Assembly: GCF_022952855.1 (NCBI RefSeq)
Contig: NZ_JALJDX010000171.1
Span: 1-38,244, forward strand
Source: Pseudomonas sp. RGM2987
GTDB lineage: Bacteria > Pseudomonadota > Gammaproteobacteria > Pseudomonadales > Pseudomonadaceae
Direction: 5' to 3'
Length of the DNA: 38,244 nucleotides
Shown: one piece after another, positions 1 to 9,805 of the stretch
Numbering within the stretch: the first letter of the stretch is position 1
Layout of the letters: each line of letters begins with the position of its first letter
Program-made: the position numbers and the translations under genes
The notes under the pieces: generated by a model
What the model was told of the DNA's origin: nothing
Database searches by the model: none
Seen by the model: only the letters and a program-made list of their open reading frames with translations

Positions 1-30
1 GTCAACCTATCTGTTAAATGACTCACCGCA

Positions 31-54
31 TTCGCGAGCAAGCCCGCTCCCACA
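31..54 (-). repeat. REP element, family A
   Basis: A single copy of a palindromic unit that recurs in the window, with the core CGCGAGCAAGCCCGCTCCCA. The same unit is found near 4.6, 30.4 and 33.9 kb. It lies just downstream of the SDR gene's stop codon, the usual extragenic location for Pseudomonas REP sequences. A partner copy may lie outside the window. Confidence 0.8.
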
Positions 55-74
55 GGGTTATGTGTGCAGGGCTC

Positions 75-833
75 TTAGATCCGCAACCCGCCATCCATCT
101 CCAGAATCCGACCGGTGTAATAGTCGTTCTCGAAGATATACGCCGCCGAATGGGCAATCTCCTCGGGCTTGCCCATGCGCTTGAGCGGTATCCCCGAGGT
201 CATTTTCTCCAGCGCTTCGGGTTTCATCCCCAGGGTCATCTCGGTCTCGATGAAGCCCGGTGCGATGCCGGCGACACGGATGCCATAGCGCGCCAGCTCC
301 TTGGCCCAGGTCACGGTGGCAGCGGCCACGCCGGCCTTGGCGGCCGAGTAATTGGTCTGGCCGACATTGCCGGCGCGGGAGATCGACGAAATATTGATGA
401 TCGCGCCGCTGTTCTTCAGCTCGACCATTTTTGCCGCCACCTCACGGGTGCACAGGAATACGCCGGTGAGGTTGACGTCGATCACCGCCTGCCATTGGGC
501 CAGGCTCATTTTGCTCATCTCGCCGTCCTTGACCTTGAGCAGCAAGCCGTCACGCAGGATCCCGGCGTTGTTGATCAAGCCGTGGATCGCGCCGAAGTCC
601 TCGGCCACCCGGGCAACCATGTCGTTGACCTGTTCTTCATTGGCAACGTTGCACAGATAGGCGCGTGCTTCGACGCCCTTGGCCGTGCAGGCCGCGACCG
701 CCTGGTCGAGTTTTTCCTGGTTGAGGTCGACCAGGGCGAGTTTTGCGCCTTTGCCCGCCAGGTACTCGGCCATGGAGCGGCCCAGACCCTGGCAACCGCC
801 GGTGATAATGATTACTTTGTCGGTGAGTTGCAT
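75..833 (-). CDS. SDR family oxidoreductase, FabG-like
   Basis: A 252-residue classical short-chain dehydrogenase/reductase, predicted cytosolic and using NAD(P)H to interconvert a ketone and an alcohol. Visible marks are the glycine-rich dinucleotide motif TGGCQGLG (residues 11-18), NNAG (88-91), the catalytic Asn121, Ser150, Tyr162 and Lys166 (YxxxK), and a C-terminal DGG. Length is typical. The sequence resembles 3-oxoacyl-ACP reductases, but no fatty-acid synthesis gene is adjacent, so the substrate cannot be assigned. The ATG has only a weak GGGA upstream. The gene is divergent from the HugZ-like gene. Confidence 0.9.
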   Translation of the reverse strand: MQLTDKVIIITGGCQGLGRSMAEYLAGKGAKLALVDLNQEKLDQAVAACTAKGVEARAYLCNVANEEQVNDMVARVAEDFGAIHGLINNAGILRDGLLLKVKDGEMSKMSLAQWQAVIDVNLTGVFLCTREVAAKMVELKNSGAIINISSISRAGNVGQTNYSAAKAGVAAATVTWAKELARYGIRVAGIAPGFIETEMTLGMKPEALEKMTSGIPLKRMGKPEEIAHSAAYIFENDYYTGRILEMDGGLRI

Positions 834-996
834 GTGCTTGTCCCGGTGGCGGTGCGGTGAAGGATGTCCTTTGTGAAGGGCTCTCGATCTGCTACAGCGC
901 AGCCCGGCTGCATACTAGAAAGGTCCCGCGAACAGTTGGAACGTAGTCCGGCTGTTCGAGCGTTTTTAATACGGCTTTCATCAAAGGAGTCATAAA

Positions 997-1728
997 TTGA
1001 GCGTTGACGCTGCCAAGCATGCACGAGAATTGCTGCTCAAGGAATACCGTGGAATGCTCTCCACCCATTCCAAATCCATGCCCGGCTTTCCGTTCGGCTC
1101 CGTGGTGCCGTATTGCCTGGACCCGCAGGGCCGGCCGTTGATCCTGATCAGCCGCATTGCCCAGCACACCCACAATCTGCAAAAAGACCCCAAGTGCTCG
1201 ATGCTGGTGGGCGAGCGGGGCGCCGAGGACGTGCAGGCCGTTGGGCGCCTGACTTATCTGGCTGAGGCTAGAAAGCTTGAAGACAGCGCCAGCATCGACG
1301 CCGCCGCTGAGCGCTACTATCGCTATTTCCCCGAGTCGCAGAACTATCACAAGGCCCACGACTTCGATTTCTGGGTGCTTGAACCGGTCCGCCACCGCTA
1401 CATCGGCGGCTTCGGCGCCATTCACTGGCTCGACCAGATCACTCTGCCCAATCCGTTTGCCGGCAAGGCCGAGGCGAGCATGATCGAACACATGAATGCC
1501 GACCACGCCAAGGCCATTGCCCATTACGTGACGCTGGCCAACCTGCCCACATCGGAGCCGGCGCAGCTGGTCGGCATCGACAGCGAAGGCATGCACCTGC
1601 GGATCGGCCAGGGCTTGCATTGGCTGGCGTTCCAAGCCCCCTGCAACACGCCGACACAAGTGCGCGAAGCCTTGGTTTACCTGGCTCACGCCGAGCATTG
1701 GCCGAAAAATGCAGAGGCCGATGCTTGA
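997..1728 (+). CDS. HugZ-like haem utilisation / PNPOx-fold protein
   Basis: A 243-residue protein with an N-terminal split-barrel domain related to pyridoxamine-phosphate oxidases (about residues 10-150). The C-terminal DUF2470-type domain is marked by MIEHMNADHAKAIAHY. This two-domain architecture is that of the HugZ/HutZ family, some members of which bind and degrade haem; whether this one does is inference. The start is a TTG, chosen because AAAGGAG lies 6 bases upstream and no ATG fits. No haem uptake genes are adjacent; the gene stands near fxsA and groESL, as I recall for other Pseudomonas. Confidence 0.85.
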   Translation: MSVDAAKHARELLLKEYRGMLSTHSKSMPGFPFGSVVPYCLDPQGRPLILISRIAQHTHNLQKDPKCSMLVGERGAEDVQAVGRLTYLAEARKLEDSASIDAAAERYYRYFPESQNYHKAHDFDFWVLEPVRHRYIGGFGAIHWLDQITLPNPFAGKAEASMIEHMNADHAKAIAHYVTLANLPTSEPAQLVGIDSEGMHLRIGQGLHWLAFQAPCNTPTQVREALVYLAHAEHWPKNAEADA

Positions 1729-1794
1729 ATTCACGAAAGGGCGACGTCATTTAAGGTTTCATAGCAAGGCATTCTTGCGTTGAGGAACCATTTG

Positions 1795-2271
1795 ATGCGC
1801 CCTTTTTTGTTGCTCTTTCTGCTGTTCCCGGTGTTGGAGCTGTTCGTATTCGTCAAGGTCAGCGGTGCGATCGGGTTTTTCCCGGCGCTGCTGCTGGTCA
1901 TTCTCGGCTCGATGCTCGGTGTATTCGTGCTGCGTATCGCTGGCCTCGCCACGGCATTGCGCGCCCGTGAAAGCCTGAGCCGTGGCGAGCTGCCTGCCCA
2001 GACCATGCTCGAAGGCCTGATGCTGGCCCTGGGTGGCGGCCTGTTGATCCTGCCAGGCTTTATCAGCGATGTGCTGGGCCTGGTCCTGCTGATGCCGTTC
2101 ACCCGACGGCTGCTGGCCAACAAAATGCGTCAGCGCGCCGAAGAACAGGCGATGCGCCAGCGTGCTTTCGCCGACGACCTCCAGCCCCGTGGCGGTCCGG
2201 CCCCGCGTGAGCCAGTGGGCCGCGAGCCCAATGTCATCGAAGGTGAGTTCGAGCACCGTGATTCCAAATGA
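1795..2271 (+). CDS. fxsA: FxsA family membrane protein
   Basis: A 158-residue protein with an N-terminal membrane segment (MRPFLLLFLLFPVLELFVF), the Gly-rich second segment typical of FxsA, a third hydrophobic stretch around GGGLLILPGFISDVLGLVLL, and a polar C-terminal tail. FxsA (E. coli YjeG) is an inner-membrane protein known for suppressing F-plasmid exclusion of phage T7; its normal role is unknown. The ATG at 1795 is preferred over an in-frame TTG at 1780 because a GAGGA ribosome binding site (1782-1786) lies between them. It precedes groESL, a common gammaproteobacterial arrangement, with a hairpin in between. Confidence 0.9.
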   Translation: MRPFLLLFLLFPVLELFVFVKVSGAIGFFPALLLVILGSMLGVFVLRIAGLATALRARESLSRGELPAQTMLEGLMLALGGGLLILPGFISDVLGLVLLMPFTRRLLANKMRQRAEEQAMRQRAFADDLQPRGGPAPREPVGREPNVIEGEFEHRDSK

Positions 2272-2279
2272 TCCATCCC

Positions 2280-2307
2280 CACGGCACCTTCGGGTGCCGT
2301 GTTCGTT
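2280..2307 (+). terminator. Probable terminator after fxsA
   Basis: A 9-bp perfect stem, CACGGCACC / GGTGCCGTG, closed by a TTCG tetraloop, starts 9 bases after the fxsA stop codon. The following tract (TTCGTTTC) is only moderately T-rich, so termination may be incomplete and fxsA could read through into groESL. Confidence 0.7.
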
Positions 2308-2342
2308 TCAGGCTGCGTGAAGTAAAAAATTTTATGCCCGGC

Positions 2343-2371
2343 CCTTGTAATCGGCTTGCGCGCCCTTATGT
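2343..2371 (+). promoter_or_regulatory. Candidate sigma-32 (RpoH) promoter of groESL
   Basis: CCTTGTAA, a 12-base spacer and CCCTTATGT resemble the heat-shock consensus (CTTGAAA ... CCCCATNT) with a few mismatches in each box. It lies about 140 bases before groES, leaving a long leader. Heat-shock control of groESL is established in Pseudomonas; the exact position here is inference. Confidence 0.4.
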
Positions 2372-2377
2372 ATCGGT

Positions 2378-2512
2378 CACCGCAAGGTTTCCGGTGGCTA
2401 CGCCGGACAGACTTCCGCGGTTCGACTGACGAACCGCACCCGGCTTTGCCGGCTTTGTTAAACCCGCCGGGACTACACCGGCCGATGAAAACCAAAATTA
2501 GGAGAGATCGAC
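2378..2512 (+). ncRNA. Structured 5' leader of groES (Pseudomon-groES RNA motif)
   Basis: The region between the candidate promoter and groES is full of short perfect hairpins: CACCG/CGGTG (2378-2396), an 8-bp GCGGTTCG/CGAACCGC stem with a 5-base loop (2417-2437), and CCGGC-TTT-GCCGG (2440-2452). The groES ribosome binding site AGGAGA lies at the end of the leader. A conserved RNA structure called the Pseudomon-groES motif has been described upstream of groES in Pseudomonads, and position and architecture fit. I could not align it to the published model, so the assignment rests on location and visible stems. Confidence 0.6.
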
Positions 2513-2513
2513 A

Positions 2514-2807
2514 ATGAAGCTTCGTCCTCTGCATGACCGCGTCGTTATCCGTCGCAGCGAAGAAGAGAAGAAAACCGCTGGCGGTATCGTCCTGCCAGGT
2601 TCGGCTGCCGAGAAAGCCAACAGCGGCGAAATCCTCGCAGTCGGTACCGGCCGTGTGCTGGACAACGGTGAAGTACGTGCTCTGTCCGTGAAAGTGGGCG
2701 ACAAGGTTGTGTTCGGTCCGTACTCCGGCAGCAACACCGTGAAAGTCGACGGCGAAGACCTGTTGGTAATGAGCGAGAACGAAATCCTCGCTGTTATCGA
2801 AGGCTGA
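2514..2807 (+). CDS. groES: Co-chaperonin GroES
   Basis: A 97-residue Cpn10. It starts [14 protein letters not shown], carries the mobile-loop region [19 protein letters not shown] (about residues 16-34) that docks onto GroEL, and ends in ILAVIEG. Seven copies cap the GroEL ring and close the folding chamber in the cytosol. Length and sequence are typical. AGGAGA lies 7 bases before the ATG. It is the first gene of the groES-groEL operon, 49 bases before groEL. Confidence 0.98.
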   Translation: MKLRPLHDRVVIRRSEEEKKTAGGIVLPGSAAEKANSGEILAVGTGRVLDNGEVRALSVKVGDKVVFGPYSGSNTVKVDGEDLLVMSENEILAVIEG

Positions 2808-2844
2808 TTCCCCGCTCAATTTCCCGCTACTACACAGTATTTAA

Positions 2845-4503
<1,659 letters not shown>

Positions 4504-4522
4504 GCCAGCCTTACCCCTGTAA

Positions 4523-4560
4523 CGAAAAACCCCGCCTGCGAAAGCAGGCGGGGTTTTTTA
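4523..4560 (+). terminator. Rho-independent terminator of groESL
   Basis: A-run, then CCCCGCCTGC, a GAAA loop, GCAGGCGGGG and a run of T (GGTTTTTTA). The stem is 10 bp, perfect and GC-rich. The A-run and T-run flanks also allow function on the opposite strand, where it could stop transcription from the PAP2 gene. Confidence 0.93.
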
Positions 4561-4575
4561 TTGGCTTCGCCCCTT

Positions 4576-4737
4576 GTGGGAGCTGGGCTTGCCCGCGAAG
4601 AGGCCATCACATCCAGCCTCTTCATTGACTGACCCACCGCCATCGCGAGCAGGCTCGCTCCCACAGGGGACTGTGGTGGGCGCAAATCCGGTGATCACTG
4701 AAGATCAACTGTGGGAGCGAGCCTGCTCGCGAAGGGC
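4576..4737. repeat. Cluster of three family-A REP units
   Basis: Three copies of the GTGGGAGC...GCTCGCGAAG unit in alternating orientation: forward at 4576-4603 (slightly diverged, CTGGGCTTGCCCGCG), inverted at 4643-4665, and forward at 4711-4737. The inverted and last copies differ from the main family by GAGCCTGCTCGCG. They occupy the convergent gap between groEL and the PAP2 gene. Confidence 0.85.
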
Positions 4738-4784
4738 CATCAGCCCCAGCATCTTTATCGCAGGCTCTCCCACGTTTGAGGTCC

Positions 4785-5528
4785 TCAGGCCCGGGCAGGG
4801 TCGGGCAGGGCTACGCGATCCGCCATGGCGGCGGGTCGGTACAGGATGAAGTAGTAACACCCCAGGCAAATCAGCCAGCAGAACACTGCGGTCCAGACAT
4901 TGTGGGAGAAGAAGTGCGCCCCCTGCATCATCCGTCCCAGGGAGAACACCGTTCCCAGGGTAAAGGCGAATATGAAGGCCTGGCGGGCCAGGCGCGGACG
5001 GCGGTCACGCAATACAAAGAACAGCGCAAACAAGGTGAACCCGGTGGCCGCATGACCACCGGGCCAGCAGCGCCCGGGTTTGTCAGTGGCCGGACGCGGG
5101 CTCAGCAGCTCGCTGTAGGTTTCCTTGCCGCCAAACTCTTTCAGGCTCCAGGGGCATTGAACAGCGGTCACCGCCTTCACCGGTGTGACAAACGAAGTCG
5201 CCAGCGCGAGGGACAGCACCAGGCAACCCAGTTCTCGCTTGAATGGTTTGAGCCGGTCGAAGAAAAACGCACTGATGAACCCGATGATCGCAAACACCGA
5301 AAAGGCGATGACCACCTGTTTTGCCCGGTCATGAAGAATGTTTTCCAGGAAGTAACTGTGGCGCCCGATGAAGTCACCGGCGGACGGCTCATAGAACAGG
5401 CGAGCCAATGCCATGTCCAGATCGGTCCATTCCAGCAAGATCAGAATGATCGCCGCAACGATCGGAACACCCAGGCACAGCCAGAAGTTCAGAGGGCGGG
5501 GGGCGGAGCGTGAGACGCTTGATGACAT
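4785..5528 (-). CDS. PAP2 family membrane phosphatase
   Basis: A 247-residue integral membrane protein with about six hydrophobic segments. Signature parts of the type-2 phosphatidic acid phosphatase family are a first motif region before RPATDKPGRC, a second motif PGGHA (catalytic-site His), and a third motif GRMMQGAHFFSHN (nucleophile-His region). Family members remove phosphate from lipids such as phosphatidic acid, undecaprenyl pyrophosphate or lipid A on the periplasmic side. AGGACC lies before the ATG. It starts 53 bases after the LTA-synthase-like gene ends and is probably in the same operon, which suggests a related lipid substrate. Confidence 0.88.
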   Translation of the reverse strand: MSSSVSRSAPRPLNFWLCLGVPIVAAIILILLEWTDLDMALARLFYEPSAGDFIGRHSYFLENILHDRAKQVVIAFSVFAIIGFISAFFFDRLKPFKRELGCLVLSLALATSFVTPVKAVTAVQCPWSLKEFGGKETYSELLSPRPATDKPGRCWPGGHAATGFTLFALFFVLRDRRPRLARQAFIFAFTLGTVFSLGRMMQGAHFFSHNVWTAVFCWLICLGCYYFILYRPAAMADRVALPDPARA

Positions 5529-5581
5529 GACAGGTCCTGCACAAGGTAAACGCCCCGGGACATCAGCCTGGGGCAGTTCGG

Positions 5582-7531
5582 TTAACGTTCGCTGACTTGC
5601 TCGCCACCCTCCTTGGGTGCTTTCCAGCCAAGCAGCTGTTGCTTGAAGCCATAACTGGCGGTTTGGTAATACGTGATAGCCCGTTTGATCAAGGGGTCAT
5701 CGCCGGTGGTGCGAGACTCAAGGCTCTCGATCAACGCGTCATCATGCCGTCGCATGCCTTGGCGTGGGCTGAGAATGGCCAGGTCGGTACCGTCGAACAG
5801 CCCCAGATGCTGGTAATTGCCGACGACGACACGAGGCGGTAGCGGATTGTCCTGCAACAGGTTACGACCGAAGAACGTCGACTGGTAATCCAGGTTCAAT
5901 AACCCGAGCAGGGTCGGCGCAAGGTCGATCTGGCTGGCGAGTTGATCGTTTTCTCGTGGTTCGATCAGCTTGGGTGCGTAAATGAACAAGGGGATCTGAT
6001 AGTTGCTGATGGGCAGGTCTTCCTTCCCGGCGCTACCGGCGGTGTGATCGGCCACGAAGACGAAAATCGTGTTATCGAACCATGGTTTTTGCCGCGCCTG
6101 TTCCAGGAACTGACCGATGGCGTAATCGGTGTACTTTACCGCCCCATCACGGCCATTACCCGACTTGATGTCGATCCGGTTGTCCGGAAAGGTGTAGGGA
6201 CGGTGGTTGGAGGTGGTCATCAGTTGCAACAGAAACGGCTGCTGCCTGGCGTGGTTGGCATCGGCCAGTTTCAACGTCTGTTTGTACAGGTCCTCATCGG
6301 CCATGCCCCAGGCGTTCTTGAAATGGATCTCTGACTCATCGACGCTGCTCTGATCGACGACGCGATAACCGTTACCGCTGAAAAACGCGTTCATGTTGTC
6401 GAAATAGCCGCGTCCGCCATAGACAAATACACTGTCATAGCCGACGAAGGTCAGTTGCTGGCCCAGGCTGGCAAAACCGCTCTCCCGGCCGATGCGCTTG
6501 ACGATCGAGCGTCCCGGTGTGGGTGGAATGGCCAGGGTTATGGCTTCCAGGCCACGGTCGGTGCGGGTGCCAGTGGCATAGAAATTATTGAAATACAGGC
6601 TTTGCTTGCGCAAGGCGTCCAGGTTCGGTGTGAGATTGCGTTTGTCACCGTTGCTGCCCAGGTACTTGGCGCTGAGGCTTTCGATGGTGACCAGCACGAT
6701 ATTGGGTTTACGGACGGTGCCCGGGTTGTCGACCATGCGGCGAATATCTTGTGGGTCTTGTCCGATAAATCGCGTATTGGGCTCGTTCAACTCCGCCCGG
6801 ATCTGCTGGGCGACGGCGGCCGACGGCAGGCTGGTGTAGAACTGCTCGTAATCAAGCTCATTGTTACGAAATGCCGCGAAAAACTGATACGGACCGTTGC
6901 TCGCCAGTTCGTTCTGGTAGGCATTGCCACCTTGGGCGCGTGGCGCATCCTGGCTGAGCAGTTGCAGGCTCAGGCCGGCGACAGCGAGCAGAGCCAGCAC
7001 GTTGAACAACCGACCACGAAGCGTTGGCAATGGAGCGGCCAGTGCGGCATTGAACGGCTTGCGCAACGCCAGGCTCAGCACTACGGCCAGCACGGCTAGG
7101 ATCGTCAACAACGTACCGATCGGATACGACTCCAGCACGTTGTTCAGCACTTCATCGGAATACACCAGATAGTCGACAGCGATGAAGTTGAAACGTACGC
7201 CGAACTCATCCCAGAACAACCATTCGGCCACCGAGGTAAACAACATCATGAACACGGTGACCGTCAGCAAGCCCTGAAGAAACCAACGATGGCTGCGGCG
7301 GCGCCACAGGGCCGGGGGACACAGCAGCAGATACAGGCCTATCGGCAAGATCGCGTAGGCAAGGAAACCCAGGTCATACAGCAAGCCGGTGCCAAAAATG
7401 GTGAACGTGCCGCCACCGACCTCAGTCAGATGGGGCAGCAGCAGGGCAGTGCGGGTCAGGAAAAACACCACCAGCCAGGCACTGGTGATCAAAAACAGCA
7501 GGCGCATGGGCGCCGTTTTTATAAAGTCCAT
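5582..7531 (-). CDS. LTA-synthase-like sulfatase-domain membrane protein
   Basis: A 649-residue protein with about five N-terminal membrane segments (to about residue 195) and a large periplasmic sulfatase-type domain (about 275-560). Positions matching known LtaS active-site residues are visible: Glu284 in VTIESLSAKYLG, probable nucleophile Thr324 in TGTRTDRG, and Asp495-His496 in VADH. Family members transfer phosphoglycerol or phosphoethanolamine from phospholipids to glycans or lipid A. Gram-negative Pseudomonas have no lipoteichoic acid, so an osmoregulated-glucan, LPS or similar acceptor is likelier (inference). AAGGAA precedes the ATG. It is divergent from colR with a ColR-type box between. 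Confidence 0.85.
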   Translation of the reverse strand: MDFIKTAPMRLLFLITSAWLVVFFLTRTALLLPHLTEVGGGTFTIFGTGLLYDLGFLAYAILPIGLYLLLCPPALWRRRSHRWFLQGLLTVTVFMMLFTSVAEWLFWDEFGVRFNFIAVDYLVYSDEVLNNVLESYPIGTLLTILAVLAVVLSLALRKPFNAALAAPLPTLRGRLFNVLALLAVAGLSLQLLSQDAPRAQGGNAYQNELASNGPYQFFAAFRNNELDYEQFYTSLPSAAVAQQIRAELNEPNTRFIGQDPQDIRRMVDNPGTVRKPNIVLVTIESLSAKYLGSNGDKRNLTPNLDALRKQSLYFNNFYATGTRTDRGLEAITLAIPPTPGRSIVKRIGRESGFASLGQQLTFVGYDSVFVYGGRGYFDNMNAFFSGNGYRVVDQSSVDESEIHFKNAWGMADEDLYKQTLKLADANHARQQPFLLQLMTTSNHRPYTFPDNRIDIKSGNGRDGAVKYTDYAIGQFLEQARQKPWFDNTIFVFVADHTAGSAGKEDLPISNYQIPLFIYAPKLIEPRENDQLASQIDLAPTLLGLLNLDYQSTFFGRNLLQDNPLPPRVVVGNYQHLGLFDGTDLAILSPRQGMRRHDDALIESLESRTTGDDPLIKRAITYYQTASYGFKQQLLGWKAPKEGGEQVSER

Positions 7532-7607
7532 TTAGTACATTCCTTATTTATCAATCCGATAGCGCGAAAGTGTTGCTCCTTCACTGTAGTCAGGTTGTGA
7601 ACCTCTG

Positions 7608-7623
7608 GTGAAAAACTCATCAA
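7608..7623 (-). promoter_or_regulatory. Candidate ColR binding site upstream of the LTA-synthase-like gene
   Basis: On the minus strand the sequence reads TTGATGAGTTTTTCAC. The published P. putida ColR consensus, from memory, is YYNASNNYTTTTTCAC. The eight-base TTTTTCAC core is exact, and two of the five constrained outer positions differ. It lies 77 bases upstream of the ATG at 7531, oriented toward that gene. Confidence 0.55.
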
Positions 7624-7740
7624 CGATTGTCTTGTTGACGCTGTTGAGCTTCGCGCCGCTTGCGCCCTAGCCCTGAGTCGGTAATGGCCGTAAGCTGCGC
7701 GGGCCAAGACGGCCGTTAACCGTGTACGCAGGAGATGCCC

Positions 7741-8424
7741 ATGCGAATTCTATTGGTCGAAGACAACCGCGACATCCTGGCTAACCTGGCCGATTACCTG
7801 GGGCTCAAGGGCTACACCGTCGATTGTGCCCAGGACGGTTTGTCGGGGTTGCACCTGGCCGCGACCGAACACTACGACCTGATCGTGCTCGACATCATGC
7901 TGCCGGGTATCGACGGCTACACCCTGTGCAAGCGCCTGCGCGAAGACGCCCGGCGCGACACGCCGGTGATCATGCTCACCGCCCGCGACCAGTTGGATGA
8001 CCGTCTGCAGGGCTTCAAGTCCGGCGCCGATGATTACCTGATCAAGCCGTTCGCCCTGTCGGAGCTGGCAGCGCGGATCGAAGCCGTCATGCGCCGGGCC
8101 CAGGGCGGCGGGCGACGTGCCCTGCAGGTCGGTGACCTGAGCTACGACCTCGATACCTTGGAAGTGACCCGTCAAGGCAAACTGCTCAAGCTCAACCCGG
8201 TCGGCCTGAAGTTGCTGGCGGTGCTGATGCAGAAAAGCCCTCACGTGTTGCGTCGGGAAATCCTCGAAGAAGCGCTGTGGGGCGATGATTGCCCGGACAG
8301 CGACAGTTTGCGCAGCCACGTTCATCAACTGCGCCAGGTGATCGATAAACCGTTCGACAAGCCGCTGCTGCACACCGTGCATGGCGTTGGCTATCGCTTG
8401 GCCGAGGGGCGCGATGGAGTTTAA
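7741..8424 (+). CDS. colR: Response regulator ColR
   Basis: A 227-residue OmpR/PhoB-type regulator. The receiver domain (1-115) has acidic pocket Glu7/Asp8, phospho-acceptor Asp51, Thr79 in MLTARD and Lys101 in LIKPF; a winged-helix DNA-binding domain follows (about 125-222). The ATG at 7741 is chosen over one at 7735 because AGGAG (7730-7734) abuts the earlier ATG but stands 6 bases from the later. ColR with ColS maintains outer-membrane integrity and is needed for root colonisation and metal tolerance in Pseudomonas. Assignment rests on sequence plus the colS-orf222-inaA neighbourhood. It overlaps colS by 11 bases. Confidence 0.95.
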   Translation: MRILLVEDNRDILANLADYLGLKGYTVDCAQDGLSGLHLAATEHYDLIVLDIMLPGIDGYTLCKRLREDARRDTPVIMLTARDQLDDRLQGFKSGADDYLIKPFALSELAARIEAVMRRAQGGGRRALQVGDLSYDLDTLEVTRQGKLLKLNPVGLKLLAVLMQKSPHVLRREILEEALWGDDCPDSDSLRSHVHQLRQVIDKPFDKPLLHTVHGVGYRLAEGRDGV

Positions 8425-9691
8425 GCAGAGCCTTGCCCAACGGATCATCATCGCCTTTGCGCTGATGAGTGCGTTGGTCGCCGGGGCCTTCGCCATGGGC
8501 ATCGTGGCAACGGTTCACCTGGTGGAAGAAAAACTGATTTCTGCCGGGCTCGGGGGCGATTTGCAGCGCCTGTTGTTGATGGACAACGTCTCGGACTGGA
8601 ACCATCGGCCAGAACCCGACCAGTTGTTTTACTTCAGCGGCGGTCCGGGCGACTTCGAACTGCCCAAGGACCTGCGTCATCTGGAGCCTGGGTTCCACGA
8701 GGTGTTTCGCGAGCAACTGTCGTATCACGCCATGGTCGAGATCGTAGACGGCCGGCATTATGTGCTGCTGCAAGACCAGAGTGACTTTGAAGAGCGCGAA
8801 CGGGTGCTGTTCGCCGTGGTGCTGGTGGGCTTTGTACTGAGCCTGGCCCTGGCAGTGTTCCTGGGGTGGGTCCTGGCTCGCCGGGTCATGGCACCGGTCG
8901 TGCGCCTGGCCCGCCAGGTGCGCCACCGCGACCAGCTCCTGGGGCTTGCCCCGCCGCTGGCGCCGGACTATGCCGCCGATGAGGTGGGAGAACTGGCCGT
9001 GGCGTTTGACGCAACCTTGGGACGCTTGCGCCAGGCCCTGACTCGCGAACGGTTATTCACCAGCGACGTGAGCCATGAATTGCGCACGCCGCTGATGGTC
9101 CTTGCCACTTCCTGCGAGCTGTTGCTGGAAAACCCGGCGCTGGATCAGCGCGGTCGTACCCAGGTCGAGCGTATCAACCGGGCCAGTGAGGAAATGCGAG
9201 AGCTGGTGCAGACCTTCCTGATGCTCGCCAGGGCCCAGCGCGATGACAACGGCATGGCGCCTCGGTCGACGCTGGCTCAAGTGGCAGAAAATCTCCTCGG
9301 GGTGTGGCATGGACCGATCGAATCCAAGGGCCTGACGCTGATCGTCGAACCGGGTCAACCCGCCGACACCCTGTATAACGCGACATTCCTGACCGCAGTG
9401 ATGGGCAACCTGCTGCGTAACGCCTTGCACTACACCGACCAGGGGTTCATCCGCCTTTCGCTCAATGCCACCGGATTTGTGGTCGAGGACAGTGGCGTGG
9501 GCATCCCCGAGGAAAAACGCGAGGCGATGTTCGAGCCGTTCGTACGGGGCAACGAAAAGCGCGGCGAGGGGTTGGGGTTGGGCTTGTCACTGGTGCAGCG
9601 GATCTGCGAGAACCAGGGTTGGGTCGTGAGCCTCAGCACCATGGAGCCCAACGGTTGCCGCTTTGAAGTGGAACTTGACCCTCAAGGATAA
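8414..9691 (+). CDS. colS: Sensor histidine kinase ColS
   Basis: A 425-residue inner-membrane kinase. TM1 is about residues 11-34, the short periplasmic sensor domain 35-131, TM2 about 132-155, then a HAMP region, the DHp domain with His221 in SDVSHELRTP, and an ATPase domain (N box NLLRNALHY, GVGIPEE, GLGLGLSLV). The periplasmic part holds His35, Glu38, His105 and the ExxE pair Glu126/Glu129; an ExxE motif is reported to sense zinc and ferric iron in P. putida ColS. The start at 8414 follows GAGGGG; an in-frame TTG at 8381 lies inside colR and is rejected. Confidence 0.95.
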   Translation: MEFKQSLAQRIIIAFALMSALVAGAFAMGIVATVHLVEEKLISAGLGGDLQRLLLMDNVSDWNHRPEPDQLFYFSGGPGDFELPKDLRHLEPGFHEVFREQLSYHAMVEIVDGRHYVLLQDQSDFEERERVLFAVVLVGFVLSLALAVFLGWVLARRVMAPVVRLARQVRHRDQLLGLAPPLAPDYAADEVGELAVAFDATLGRLRQALTRERLFTSDVSHELRTPLMVLATSCELLLENPALDQRGRTQVERINRASEEMRELVQTFLMLARAQRDDNGMAPRSTLAQVAENLLGVWHGPIESKGLTLIVEPGQPADTLYNATFLTAVMGNLLRNALHYTDQGFIRLSLNATGFVVEDSGVGIPEEKREAMFEPFVRGNEKRGEGLGLGLSLVQRICENQGWVVSLSTMEPNGCRFEVELDPQG

Positions 9692-9733
9692 GCGCTCGGC
9701 TTGGAAAAATCTTGAAATGATTCCACAGGTTGT

Positions 9734-9749
9734 GTGACGATTTTTTCAC
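9734..9749 (+). promoter_or_regulatory. ColR binding site upstream of the methyltransferase operon
   Basis: GTGACGATTTTTTCAC fits the ColR consensus YYNASNNYTTTTTCAC at all constrained positions except the first. It lies 43 bases after the colS stop and 57 bases before the methyltransferase ATG. The matching P. putida genes downstream of colS are known ColR targets, so this is probably a real operator for 9806-11419. Confidence 0.75.
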
Positions 9750-9805
9750 AAAGCCATGACATGGGGGTTCATAAGGTTGGGCTGATCAGTAATGGAGCCC
9801 CCCTG

